From Dromiciops gliroides (taxonomy: Eukaryota; Chordata; Mammalia; Microbiotheria; Microbiotheriidae): a stretch of DNA of 64,000 bases. The stretch is from contig NC_057862.1 of assembly GCF_019393635.1 (NCBI RefSeq), forward strand, positions 262,584,441 to 262,648,440, written 5' to 3'. Below, in pieces: positions 32,247-43,982 of this stretch (the first letter of the stretch is position 1; the number at the start of each line of letters is the position of its first letter). Made by a program: the position numbers and the translations under genes. The notes under the pieces are model-generated. The model ran no database searches. It saw only the letters and a program-made list of their open reading frames with translations, and was not told the origin of the DNA.

Positions 32247-35200
32247 TATTAAGTGCCTCCAGTGTTTCAGACAGTGTGCTAATCTGGGGGTAAGACCAGT
32301 TCCTGCACACAAAGAAGCTCACAATCTAATAGGGGAGAAAACATGCAAACAACTATGTCCAAACAAGCTATAGACAGACTAAATAATAAATAATTATCAC
32401 TGAAGAGACTGCAGTTAAGAGGGATCACTACACACGCCTACGGAAAAGGAATAAACATTTATATAGCACCTACTATGGGCCAAGCACTGTGCTAAGATCT
32501 TTACAAATATTAAGTTTATTTAATTGGGATTGAGAAAGGCTTTTTGTATAAGGTGAGATTTTAGCTGGAACTTGAGGAAGCCATAGAAGCCTAGAGGTGA
32601 AGATGAATTGGGAGTGCATTCCATGCATGAAGGATAGCCTGTGAAATGCCCGGAATGTAAGATGGAGTGTCTTGTTCATAGACAGCAAGGAGATCCATGT
32701 GACTGAATGGAAAAAGTTTGAGGGTGTTAGGGATGGGGGAGTGGGGTGTCTGTTATAAAGGGTTTTGAACACCAGAGGATTTTTTATTTACTGCCGATGA
32801 TAGGTAGCTACTGGAGTTCAGGTATAATGGTAGACATGATTAGACCTGTGCTTCAGGAAAATCACTTTGGCGGCTGAGTTTCCATTCCAGATGGAGACTT
32901 GTGGCAGGCAGACCTACTTGTTGAGGTGAAACCAGTAGGTCCTGGCAAAAAATAGGTGGTGAGAGATAATGAGGATGAGATCTATACTGTGGAACTTAAG
33001 GGACTTGGGAGGATGCTGGTGCCCCTCAGTAATAGGGAAGTTTGAAAGGGGGAACAAAAGAGGGAGGGGGAGATGAGTTCCATTTTGGACATGTTGAGTT
33101 TAGGATGTCTATAGGATATTTATATGTGTAGTAGGCATTTGAAGATGGGAGATTGGAGGTTAGCAGAGAGGTTAGGGTTGGTTAAGAAGATTTGAGAATC
33201 ATCAGCATAAATCCATAGGAGCTGATGAGATTATTAAGCAAAATAGTACAGAGGGAGAAGAAGAGAGGACTCAGAACAGAGCCCTGTGGGATACCTAAGG
33301 TTACTGTGCCTGACCTGGATGAAGTTCCATCCAAGAAGACTGAGAAGGAGCAGTCATATGGTAGGAGGAGAACCAGGAGAGAGCAGTGTCCTGAATACCT
33401 AGAGAGAAGAGAGTATTGAGGAAAAGAGGTTGATCATCAGTGTCAAAGATTTGAGAGGTCCAGAAGTTCGAGGATTGGGACAAAGCCATTGGATTTGGCT
33501 GTTAGAACATCATTGTTAACTTTGGTGAGAGCAATGTTGGTGGAATAATGAGGCCAGAAGAAGCCAGATTGTCTAGAGATAACAAAAGAGTGAGAGGAAA
33601 GGAATTGGAAGCATCTATTATATGTGGCCTTCTCGAGAAGTTTAGCTACAAAAGACTAAAGATATATGGGATGAGAATTAGTGGAAATGGAAGGATCAAG
33701 TGGGTTTTTGAGGACGAGGAGATGTGACCATGTTTTTCAGGCAGGAAAGAAGTAGCCGGTAGACAGGGAGGGTGAGAGAATTGGCAAAATGGGGGGCTGG
33801 GCAGCAATCTGCTGGAGGAGATAGTATGGAATGGAATTGTGCAGTATGGGGATTTGCTTTGGCAAGGAGAAGGGCCCATTTTATGTGAGAGGTGAAGGAG
33901 GAAATAGTAGCAGTTGACATTTGAATGATATAAGATGAGAAGGGGAGAAGAATGAATAGCTTCAATTTTTTTTCCCAGTAAAATATGGGGCAAGGTTCTT
34001 AATTTGAGCAGGTAGGGGAAGGAAACGCCAATGGGAGACTTTGTGGGATAATAAATTAATTGGGGAAGCATAGGATTGCCTAGAAGCAAGGAGGGCATAG
34101 TTGTATTTATGTAACAAATTTGTAATGGACTCATTCAGAACAGTTGTGTGATTTTTCTTCTTTAGCACTGGTGTAGTGATACTCACTGGGAGTGTGTAGT
34201 GATACAAGACTGAGGCTTGAACAGGGCACAGTTGGCGATATGATAAGGGTATATGGAACTCAAGAGAAGAGGACATTGTAGAGTTGAACTGGGAAAGGAG
34301 GCTAGTGCAGGGGTGATGGCCTCAGAGAGAACTGAGTAGTTGGAGGGCACAGTGTGGACAAAGAGCCAGGTTTGGTAATGGAAGGTAGAGAGAGGTATAG
34401 AAAGCCAATAGAATATAATCAGGTAAAGGAATTTCAGAGTTTTGGAGGTGTTTCATTTGTGATTGACGGCATGAAAAAGAGTATGACCATCTTTGTGTGT
34501 GGCTTAGGTGGGATGGAGGAGTAGGACATGGGACCTCAATAGTTGAGAAATTGCAGTGTTAGTATGTTTGAGGGAAAGTCAGTCTCTGTCTCTCTCTGTC
34601 TCTCTGTCTCCATCTCTGTCTCTGTCTCTCTCTGTGTGTATATATATATATATATATGGGGTTAGGAGTTGGAAAGGAAAGTTTGTGAGCCAGGTATTGA
34701 ACTCATTGAGGAAGGAAGGGGAGTATCCTGGAGGTCTATAAATAGTTACCAGGATTTTGATTGGGTAATAGGTGTAGATTTTATGCACCTCAAAGGAGAG
34801 CTTACTGATTGATGGTGGTAGGAGGAAAAACCTGGAAGTGACAGTAAGGAATAAGGAGTATTCCAGTTTCTCCTCCATGAATCTAGAGGAATGCATGAAA
34901 ATTCAGCTAGGTCTGGAAAGGTTGATAAGTAAGGGAGAAAGATCTCAATGAGAGCCAGAAGATGGAAGAAGTGGGAAAGGAAAAGATTTAAGATGAAAGC
35001 GTATTTCAGAGGTACAGTTTGTTTGGGACTTTGCAAGTGAGGGTTGAGGAGAATGAGAATGATGGGTAGAACCCCAAGAGGGGTTCTGAATCATTAGCTT
35101 GTGGAAGGCATCACCAGGTATTAGTTAATCATTAAGTGCAAAATTTAGAGAGATTTTCAAAGTAAATAGTATGATCTGAGGTGGAGTTATTTCAGATCCT

Positions 35201-35690
35201 TGGGCAGTTCTGAGGAGGGAGCAAGATCTTGTTCCTTCCCAAAGGCAGGAGAACAAGCTGAAAACTTGAGTCTTCTCCTCACTCCTCAGTAGTAGGAGAC
35301 AGTCCCAGCCTTCAATGATCTGACTTTCTAATAAGGGAAGACAATATATGTGACAGTACTGGACAGGGAAGGGAGTTTTTGGTGTGAGCAGTCATAGGAA
35401 CAATAAGTAGAGCTATAGTATTGGCAAAGCCTTTTCTGAAGCAGAGGTAACATTGATTTGATAACTGTCCAAAGCATGAGGTAGAAAGGGGCAGGGGTTG
35501 AAGGAGGTGGTAATCCACCTAGGCAGATGGCAAGATAGCCTGGTTGAGTGTTGCAGCCAAGTGAGTTTAGAAGATATGGTGGATAAGAGACGTTTTGGGG
35601 AGTTAGAATTGATAAAATTGGCAACGGATGGGGAATTAGAGTTGAAAAGTCATATGCTTTGTGCTAATAATACTATGGCTTTTCTGCTAT
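32247..35690 (-). mobile_element. Long L2 LINE with endonuclease and RT remnants, antisense to SAV1
   Basis: Reading the minus strand from 35.7 to 32.2 kb: an endonuclease-like YRPPGYSPSFLNEF at about 34,700-34,760; an RT DTDDQPLFLNTLFSLGIQDT with ALSWFSSY at about 33,360-33,480; a YADDSQIF catalytic box at about 33,170-33,215; then the distal ORF2 and tail. The order EN, RT, tail is that of L2 (CR1 clade). Numerous stops and frame changes; inactive. A short MIR-like piece sits at 32,450-32,522. Confidence 0.8.
34570..34660. repeat. CTCT/TGTC and TA low-complexity tract
   Basis: Interrupted (TCTCTG)n and (TC)n followed by GTGTGTATATATATATATAT, inside the antisense L2. Confidence 0.9.
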
Positions 35691-35744
35691 AACTTATGTG
35701 AACTTTCCCTTAGCTTGAATTTTTAATTCTGTTGCTAGATAAAG

Positions 35745-35930
35745 GTTTATAAAGCCCCCCACAGTAACCCTGTGAAGTAGATAGTACAGTTATTATTATG
35801 ATCTCTTATATATGAGGAAACCAAGATTCAAAGAAGTTTTGTGATTTGCTAATAAATATCTGTGTCATGGTTTGAACACAAGTCTCTTAGCTTAAGATGC
35901 ATTCATTACTTTTTCTAATACAGCCTTCCC
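35745..35930 (-). mobile_element. MIR-like SINE, old
   Basis: ACAGTAACCCTGTGAAGTAG, ATATGAGGAAACCAAGATTC and ATGGTTTGAACACAAGTCTC follow reversed MIR order. Confidence 0.6.
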
Positions 35931-37742
35931 TTAGGACATATGCTGTTGTTTCTAACCAGTTTCCCTGAGCACCAATAATATTCTTATCACAAAGCAGAGA
36001 AAAATTACAAAATCATTTTCATTGGGACTTTACTAGTGAGATTTTGGTTGATGAAGTAATGATCATCCTAGAATTAAGAAAGCCAAATAGCCTACATGGT
36101 TTCCATCTGTTATTTGAACCATTTCTAGAAAGTTTTGGGAATTTTTAGTTATGCTTTTATTTTTTCCCTTTACTTCCTTCACTCTACACCCCCTTTTAAA
36201 TACAATTTATTCACTTAGCAAATTTGAATGTATTTTTGACCATTAAAATATTTCTGTAAAGTACATGTACTAAGATAAACTTCAAACCAGCAGATATTTT
36301 TTATAATTGCCCAAATTTTCCATAAGTCTTCTTTTCTAGGGTCATTGCAATAAGTGTATCTACTAAAAAGGGGATATTAGGAACCTGAGGATTAATACTA
36401 TTCTTGGGACTTGTTTTTTAAAACTATTTTGTAGCTTTTTCATAGCTGTACATTTTTTCAGGCCCTGGGTTCACAAACTAGTCTAACTTCAATAATAATT
36501 TATGGTTTGTTACATAGTAAGTTTACATATTCATGTAAGAATATATGAAATAATGAACTGTATCATATAATTAACCAATTACTTATATTGTTACAATTAG
36601 GTTTGAATTTTGATTTACTGGTCCACAGTGGGGAGAGCTAGAAAAAGTAATCACTGGGATCATTGGGAAGATTTTAGGGAAAATTTTAGGTAAGTAGGGA
36701 AGATTTTAAAAAGAAAAGCTTTTCAGTCATTAGAGTTGTCCAACAGTGAAATAGACAGACACATTAATAAGTTTCCTAACACTGAACCTCTTCAAGCAGA
36801 GGCTGCCTGGTCACTTGAGGACATCAGGGTAGATACATTTTCTACTTTGTATAATTCCTTCTAGTATTTAGTTTTCTGTAACTTATTTTCTTTGATGTTT
36901 CCATCACCCACTGATGCCCAATTTTTCAGGTTTTCATTTATGTGTCTATAAGTCATAAACCAGTTGTAGCCTATTCATCTGTTAAGCTCCATTATATAAG
37001 CTTAATAATGCTAATGAATTCTAATAGTCACTTTTTCCAAAAGTGAGCAAAAACTTATATGAGCAGAAATTTAGCTCTCAGTTAATAGTAATTTCTGAAT
37101 TTTTAAAAAATTCTGTTCAGTACAAGTGACTTTATAAAAGTCATTATTCTTATTACATTTGTGTTAAACTATAATTTTATTTCCTTTAGGGATTTGTTTC
37201 AGATTCTGTTTTTGAACTAGTTTGACTTTTAATAATAGTTTGGTATGAGATTTGATTTTTCATTTTTATAAAGGTACCACAAAACTTTGTGAATCAAACC
37301 TACTTTTGTATCACCTTTTACCTGCACTGGCTCCTGTCCTTTACATTTGTATTTTCAAAAATCACCATCACAAGATGGAGGAGAAATAGATTAGATTACA
37401 GTTTGTCTGAAAATGATCAGTGTGGGATTTTGGTGGATTGTAAGCTTGAGTCAGCACTGTTATGTGGTATTTTTAATTTCTATTCCAGGTGCCTAACATT
37501 GTTCCTGCCTGCCACATTAACTACTTAATAAATGCTTATTGATTGATGATCATTTTTGTTCTGTCCTTTCTAATACAGAGGTCATTTTCTATGACAGATG
37601 AAATAACAGTTATAATAAAAACTGAGCACCTCTGATTTTTTCTTGTCAGCTATACTTATTCCATCTACCTAGAGCAGCAATCCTATGTTTTTTTTATCCT
37701 CCTATTTTCCCCAATACTTTTTTAAAAATTAAAAAAAAAATA
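35931..37742. other. Intron 1 sequence, mostly unassigned
   Basis: At 36,770-36,850 CTCTTCAAGCAGAGGCTGCC resembles a CR1/L3 3' UTR. At 37,490-37,545 an L2/MIR tail (TAATAAATGCTTATTGATTG). The rest is AT-rich without recognised features. Confidence 0.4.
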
Positions 37743-38028
37743 CTAGGTTTCTCTATTTTGCTCAGGCTGGAAGGGCAATGTCTGCTCCCAGGCTTGATCC
37801 CACTAATGATTGGCAAGGGAGCTTTGATCTGCTCTGTTTGTTATCCCAATCTCCCTTAGGCAATATGGTTTCCCCTTTTCCAGGGTTCACTATATTGTCA
37901 TTGAACTTAGTGTAGTTATCTGATCACCATCATTCTCTGTAATCAGAATTTCAGAGCTCCAGAGATAGATCTACCAGCTTCGGCCTTCTCTGTAGCAGGG
38001 ATTTACAGGTGTATGCCACATCTGGCCA
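37743..38028 (-). pseudogene. 7SL (SRP) RNA pseudogene, near full length
   Basis: The reverse complement follows vertebrate 7SL RNA along its whole length. On the plus strand: TTGCTCAGGCTGG (3' terminal region), TTGATCCCACTAATGATTGG, CTTTGATCTGCTCTGTTTG, TCCCTTAGGCAATATGG, TTGAACTTAGTGTAG (Alu-distal S domain), then ATTTACAGGTGTATGCCAC and TCTGGCC (5' end). Length about 286 versus about 300 for the functional RNA. Many substitutions and small deletions, so folding into a working SRP RNA is unlikely. On the minus strand the copy is followed by ATTTTTTTTTT, a Pol III-terminator-like T-run, rather than by a poly(A) tail. The transcribed functional gene is elsewhere. Confidence 0.85.
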
Positions 38029-38041
38029 CAGTATAACTTTT

Positions 38042-38184
38042 TTTTTTGGGAGGGGTGAGGCAGTTGGGGTTAAGTGATTTGCCCAGGGTCACACAGCTAG
38101 TATGTGTCAAGTGTCTGAGGCTGGATTTGAACTCAGGTCCTCCAGACTCCAGGGCCGGTGCTCTATCCACTGCCCCCCCCCCCC
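38042..38184 (-). mobile_element. Short CORE-SINE beside the 7SL copy, 9-bp duplication
   Basis: ATAACTTTT at 38,033-38,041 and 38,185-38,193. The head end is replaced by a run of about 14 C. Confidence 0.9.
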
Positions 38185-38639
38185 ATAACTTTTAAAAAAA
38201 CTTTTGTTATCCATAACTTTTGTCACCCACTGGAACTCATTCTTTATTTTAGTATTCTTAATAGCATTGATTTTTATATCATGTTTTTTACTGATGTCAT
38301 TTATTTTATATTATCCTCAATTCTAGATCTATACCTCCTCACTCTGGTATCTATCTTGTCAGCCTTTGTAATAAAGATTTTAAAAGAAAGTGGGTTAAAA
38401 AAAATTGTTCAAAACTAACACATTAGCCATGTCTGTGTATATCCAGGCTCCAACCTCTACAAAGAGGTATGGAAAGTATATTTTCAATTCTTTTCCAGGG
38501 AGAAGTTTGGTTATTTTAAGTACACAGTGTTCCTGATGATCTTTTATCAAATGAGGTAATATTTGAAAACCACTTAGCACAGTGCTTGGCACTATGTAAA
38601 TGTTGGCTATTACCATTATTAAGGCCCTTTTCAGTTCTA

Positions 38640-39325
38640 AATCTATGATCTTATGAATCTAATTGTAAAGTCTTACACTTGGGTTTAAAAAAAATCACTT
38701 CACAAATATAAGTTGGGGAGACATAAACAAAAATTAGAAAAATATTTAGGCATTTTAGTGGGCCACAAACCCAATATGAGTCAGTAGTATGGAAGCCAAA
38801 ACAGCTGATGCATAGTATCTTGAAATAAGTACATGATACTCTCATTGTACTCTGCTAAGTTGAGATCACATCTAATGTATTATGTTAAGTTCTGGATGCC
38901 TGAGTTTAGGAAGTTTGTTATTAAGCTAGGCATTAAAAATGTCCAGAGGATTGTAGCCAGAATTGTGAACTGGTCATATTTAGCTTTAAGAAGAAAATTA
39001 AGCAGGCAAGGACATGTTTAGCTGTTTTCAAATATTTGAAGAGCTATTTTGTGTAAGAAAAATTAGAGTTGTTCTGTCTTTATTCTTGAAGGCAGAGCTA
39101 GGAACAATGTATAGAAGTTCAAAATAGGCACTATTAGATTGGTTTGTAAGGAAGAATTTCATCACAATTAGAGCTATCTGAAAGTGTAATGGGTCATCTT
39201 GGTTTTCCCTCATTGGAGGTCTTCAAGGAAAAGTTGTGTTACTACCTAGTATGTTTTAGCAGTACTTCTTTTTTAAGTCTGTTAGGCCAAATGGCATTTC
39301 ATTTCTAAAATTCTGTAATTTTTGA
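38640..39325 (+). mobile_element. CR1/L3 LINE 3' region
   Basis: TAAAGTCTTACACTTGGGTTT and CATTGGAGGTCTTCAAGGAA lead to GTTAGGCCAAATGGCATTTC and ATTCTGTAATTTT, the typical CR1-clade 3' end with ATTCTNTNATT repeats. Old and 5' truncated. Confidence 0.65.
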
Positions 39326-39414
39326 CCCCAGAGGGTATAACTAGGACCAAGGGATGAGTAAGGAAAAATATTACTTGTGGGCAAATTTTATCTCTTCATA
39401 TGTAAAAACTTTGT

Positions 39415-39610
39415 AATATTTAGAATTCTCCAAAACTGGAATGGGCTGTTTTTGGAGATACTCAGTTCCCAGTCACTGGAGCTATTTCAGGCAAAGGTTG
39501 GTTGATTACTTCCTAGAAATGTTGTAGAGGTATTTCATGCTATCGGTATGGGGGTGGACTAAATGATCTCTGAAGTCCTTTCCAATTCTTAGGATTCTGA
39601 GATTATAGTT
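39415..39610 (+). mobile_element. CR1/L3 LINE 3' end, second copy
   Basis: CTGGAATGGGCTGTTTTTGG, CAGTCACTGGAGCTATTTCAG, GTGGACTAAATGATCTCTG and TTAGGATTCTGAGATTA form the same 3' end module. It ends about 145 bp before SAV1 exon 2. Confidence 0.75.
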
Positions 39611-39754
39611 TGACAGTATATCCAAAATAAAATTAAAAACATTTTTTTTACATGTGCTAAAATAATACATTTGCTTTTGTGAATGAATTCAAATAGCCCT
39701 TGTCAAAACCTAGTCTTTCCATATTTTGAAGTAGTAATTTTGTTGTTATTACAG

Positions 39755-40198
39755 ATCTTATGCCTTCATTCATCCGTCATGGTCCAACGATTCCAAGACG
39801 AACTGATATCTGTCTTCCAGATTCAAGCACTCATGCCTTTTCAGCTACTGGGGATGGAGTGGTTTCCAGAAATCAGAGTTTTCTTAGAACTCCAATTCAG
39901 AGGCCACCTCATGAAATCATGAGGAGAGAAAGCAACAGACTATCTGCACCTTCCTACCTTGCAAGGAGTTTAGCAGATGTCCCTCGGGAATATGGTTCCT
40001 CTTCTCAGGGTTTTTTAATGGAGGCCAATGCTGCTGTTGAAAATGGTGACACTAGTTCCTCTTATTATTATTTGGATAATTTTTTCAATGGTCAGAGGAG
40101 GCAATCGCCTGGAGATCGTGTACATGAAGACTACAGATATGAATACAACAATGATCTCTTCCAAAGAATTCCACACAGTCAGGGGAGGCATGTGTCAG
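39755..40198 (+). CDS. SAV1: SAV1 coding exon 2
   Basis: 444 bp encoding about residues 32-179, starting LMPSFIRHGPTIPRRTDIC after the split Asn codon, then FLRTPIQRPPHEIMRRESNR and LSAPSYLARSLADVPREYGS. These blocks match mammalian SAV1 closely. The stretch after residue 115 (VENGDTSSSYYYLDNFF, DYRYEYNNDLFQRIPHSQGR) is more variable, as expected for the disordered region before the WW domains. The acceptor is ATTACAG|AT and the donor TCAG|GTGATT, phase 1. Reading through the donor meets a stop at 40,306, so splicing is required. The next exon should supply the first WW domain. Confidence 0.95.
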
Positions 40199-41285
40199 GT
40201 GATTCAAAGTACAGATACTGCATGTGTTTTTATTCTGATTTGCCTGACAGTTTTCAGTATGGTAGATACTTTGGTCTGGACTCACTTGGTAGGAACTTTA
40301 GAAGCTAATAAGCTCTCTTTTAGAGATCATCCTATTTCCTTATTGCTAACCAAGCTTATAGTAAAACATTCTTCCTTACAGAGAAAACGAATGAAAGAAA
40401 CCCAGTTTCATTCATTTTACTGTGAGAAAAATTTAGTATCACTGCTTCCCAACTTTGTGTCTTATACATACAAATGAAATCCTCAGAACAGCTAGATGAG
40501 CTAAGTACAGCTTTACTGTACTTCCAGCTTTGGTTTTTCACCTTTCTTCCTTTTCCTAACACTTCTCTGCTGTTGATTCTATTGATACTTGATTACTTCT
40601 CTCCTTTAGTCCCCTCACCCCAGCTCTTGAGGCATTGTTTTGATAATTCAAGGGCATTTTATTTTGTTGGTGTGGGTACTTTCCTGACATATGTAATCAT
40701 AACTCCTCTCTCAGTTAGTAAATAGTTTTCAGGATCTACTGAAAAATTCATTGCCCCGTGACCAGACTTAGAATAAGCTTTTAAACTCAGAGAGGCTAGT
40801 CGAGTTTTTAGCACAGTGCTTGGTATATGGTAGGTGCTTAATAAATGCTTGTTGACTTTATGTGGTCTTCAGACTACAGGCATTTATCCTTCTTATTATT
40901 GAAGCCTTCCAGTTTGGTAGGACATGTCAGCACTTGTTCTCTGTTGGCATGACTTTTAAGAATCCTAGGTCACTTCATGTGATAATGAGGTATCAGTATA
41001 ATTTTAGTGGGATTGCTTATTAACCATAACAGTTTATTATTTTCTCCCATGAAGTTTCTCAGTACAATCTTTAAAGCATGGAAATTTTAGTTTTTAGAGA
41101 TCCAGTATTAGCAACCTAATAGGAAGACTTGGAGATATTGATGCTTCCTAGTCTAGACAATCATATTCTATCATTCTTTTCATTTTTACTTTGACCTCCA
41201 CTTCCCTTACTCATATTTTTCCATCCATCATTCCTGCTCTTATTATATTCTACTCTTCCCACTCTTGACCCCTTAGTAAATCCGT
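40199..41285. other. SAV1 intron 2 start
   Basis: Mostly unassigned. An L2/MIR tail at 40,800-40,862 (TTTTTAGCACAGTGCTTGG, TAATAAATGCTTGTTGAC). Confidence 0.5.
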
Positions 41286-41545
41286 TGAGGACAGCTAGGT
41301 AGTGCAGTGGATAGAGCATTGGCCCTGAAGTTGGGAGGACTTGAGTTCAGATCTTACCTCAGACTAGCCTTAAACATCTGGGGCCATCTCCAGTCATCGT
41401 GATATATATCTTGCCACTGACTTGAGATGGCTCTGGAGGAGAGAGTGAAATTGGTGACCTTGCACAGCCCTTCTTCACTTAAATCCAGTTCAGTGCAAGT
41501 CATGATGTCACTCAGATGTCACGGTCCTCTTAGAGAATGAAAGAA
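41286..41545 (+). mobile_element. Composite SINE with GAGGACCGTGAC domain
   Basis: A CORE-SINE head (GGACAGCTAGGTAGTGCAGTG) is fused to CTTGCCACTGACTTGAGATGG, CAGTTCAGTGCAAGTCATG and CACGGTCCTCTTAGAGAATG. It is the plus-strand counterpart of the copy at 11,705-12,018. Confidence 0.8.
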
Positions 41546-43040
41546 AAACAACAACTACAATAAATCAATTAAACTCTATCCCCTCTTGACTCTTTGGCTC
41601 TTTTGTCCTATTCTCAGTCATATCTTGCATAATCTCTATCCGTTTCCTACTCATATGCTTTGGAATAAAGCTTGTCATTCGACTCTGCTTACTTATTTAA
41701 TATGAACTGAACCTTAACTGTGTTCTTATTGTTGGCTAGTTGATCTTGTGTTTTGTAGAGCTAAAGCTAGAGCTTCTGGGTTTTTTAGATCCAGTCACAA
41801 CATAACTTTCTTTTGAAAGTTTTTTTTTGACTGGAGCATAGGTTTTTTTTTGTTTTGTTTTGTTTAGTAAAGGGAGATATATACAAATGTTTCTAATTTT
41901 TATTAGAATTTGTAATAAAAATTTATAATAAAATTAGAATAAGAATTCTATTTTTCATTGTTAATCTTAAAAACTTTCCCCCAAAACTTAACAGAATTAG
42001 AAATTGACAAGTAGAAAATTAATTGTGTTCATATTTTTATCAGAACTAGATTAATTCAGCATGCTCAGGGTATATGTATTTGGACAACTTTTCAGAGAAT
42101 GTGCTGTTTCCCATGTAGATAAATACATTTATTAGTTTTTCACTTTCAGAATCTTATCTTTTGAAACACAAATAGTCTACAATAATTTTTCCGTTTCAAC
42201 CTTTTACATGTCAATTTTGGAGATATATAGATTTAGGTAGATTATTATTTCATCTCAAGACTACTTACCTTCTAATTTTGAAATTGTAACTTAAGCCCTT
42301 AAAATCATAATATAGTTTTAAGAAAATCTTAGAATCATTTAAAGAAAATGTCTAACATAAAATCTTTGTCAAGGTCACATAATACATGTTTATTATTAAT
42401 AGGTACCCACACAAACATATACATAATATCCAACATACACAGTTTTTAGAAACAAAATATACTCTGGTCATGTTAAGGGAAATCTCACCTCAGAGATGAA
42501 CATATAGATAATTGTTTAACAGAATGAAAATTAAGTTGGTCAGGTAATTACCCAGTCTACAGTTTCTGCTACAAGACAGAGTAGTAAAATACCTCCCTCA
42601 TTTTTGGGAAATCAGTTAAGACATGAGTGATTTGTCTATCACATAGGAAAGCAAAGTAATTAAGGGGTTCAAGGACATTTCCGTATTCTGTGATCTCTTA
42701 AATTGGGAACTTAAGGTATCAGTCAAGAGTGTTAGAAAAGGGTACTCATAATACTGGGTATAAATCAAATATCTAATTTCCAATTTAAAATTCTTAGTAG
42801 AATCCAATTGGAGAAATTTCACGCACAAACACAATTTTTGTTCCCAAATAATTTAATTGTCATATTTTAATACCTGTTTTAGATTTATTTTTGAAAAAAA
42901 AGTTTATAGTAATAAATCTAATCCCTCAATTTCTATGACTGACCAAACCACAGAAAAAAGACATCTTTGCTGAAATCAAGATTTAAAGCCAGTCCAAAAA
43001 AAATAAAGTCAGTCAAATAATACCTCTTTTTCACTTAAGG
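41546..43040. other. AT-rich intron sequence
   Basis: No gene or named repeat seen. TTTTTTTTGTTTTGTTTTGTTT at about 41,850 is low complexity. Confidence 0.4.
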
Positions 43041-43042
43041 GA

Positions 43043-43045
<3 letters not shown>

Positions 43046-43120
<75 letters not shown>

Positions 43121-43132
43121 CCCCCCCCCCCT
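43046..43132. repeat. (TC)n microsatellite with poly(C) end
   Basis: About 37 CT units with one TTTC interruption, followed by a run of 10-11 C. A strand-asymmetric homopurine-homopyrimidine tract able in principle to form triplex (H-DNA). Confidence 0.97.
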
Positions 43133-43159
43133 CCACACATATGTGTGTATGTATATATA

Positions 43160-43402
43160 CCAACTAGGTGGTGCAGTGGATAGAGTACCAGACCTGGCAT
43201 CAGGAAGGTTACTCTTTTCTGATTTTAAATCTGGCCTCAGACACTTAATACCTGTGTGACTCTGGGCAACCCTGTTTGCCTCAGTTTCCTCAACTGTAAA
43301 ATGAACTGGGAAAGGAAATGGCAAACCACTCCAGTGTCTTTGCCAAGAAAACCCCAAATGGGATCACAATGAGTTGGACTTGACTGAAAAACAATTGAAC
43401 GA
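43160..43402 (+). mobile_element. Long CORE-SINE (MAR1-like), full length
   Basis: From CCAACTAGGTGGTGCAGTGG to AATGAGTTGGACTTGACTG and AACAATTGAACGAC, with the whole tail present. Confidence 0.93.
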
Positions 43403-43555
43403 CTGTGTGTGCATGTGTATGGTGTGTATGTGAATGCATATAGGTATATATGTACATGTATATAAACACACGTGTACACAAACACCTATATTTATATATG
43501 CACATACATTTATTTATATATGTATACACATACATACACACACACACATACTTAA
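43403..43555. repeat. Alternating purine-pyrimidine (TG/CA/TA) tract
   Basis: TGTGTGTGCATGTGTATGG, ACACACGTGTACACAAAC and ACACATACATACACACAC. Imperfect and Z-DNA-prone in pattern. A second, shorter tract with GTGTGTGCACATGCGCGTGC lies at about 43,771-43,816. Confidence 0.85.
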
Positions 43556-43982
43556 GGTAAACATGAAGAAACACTTGGATTTTTTTCTATATAAAATACA
43601 GACTTTAATGTAAATGTTATCTTTCTTGAGATGCATGCCAGGTACAGTGTTCTCTGCTGAGCTATCATATGTAGTAAGTTTCTGTTTTATTTAATCAAGT
43701 GCTCAACATTTAATAGTAAGATTGAACAGTTGAACAACAGGTAAGTTCATTTTCACGCAGGCTGGGGAATATGTGTGTGCATACGTGTGTGTGCACATGC
43801 GCGTGCACACACACACTCTCTCTTTTTGTTAGAGTTTAAATTTTTGTTTTGTTTCCCATATTCTGTTAAGAGAAAGGGTAACATTTCTACAGCTGTGCAG
43901 GGAGATGGAGATGGGGCTGAAGTCAGTTTTCCTATAGGCTCAAATGAAAATAAAATAAAAATCATTTTAGAAGTGTCTTTGG

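Larger units (their letters stand above)
30543..39754 (+). other. SAV1: SAV1 intron 1
   Basis: GT...AG intron of 9,212 bp. The donor is GTGAGT and the acceptor is TTGTTGTTATTACAG. The content is mostly an antisense L2 with nested SINE and hAT insertions, a 7SL-derived segment and CR1/L3 3' ends. No alternative exon was recognised. Confidence 0.85.

Noticed and set aside
37743-38028. Functional 7SL RNA gene
   Set aside because: Too many substitutions and deletions relative to conserved SRP RNA elements.
40199-40477. Extension of SAV1 exon 2 to the stop at 40,306 as a natural short protein
   Set aside because: A good donor (CAG|GTGATT) sits where mammalian exon 2 ends, and the read-through residues do not resemble SAV1.
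43009-43357. Arg/Glu-repeat frames at 43.0-43.3 kb
   Set aside because: These are translations of the (TC)n microsatellite joined to a SINE.
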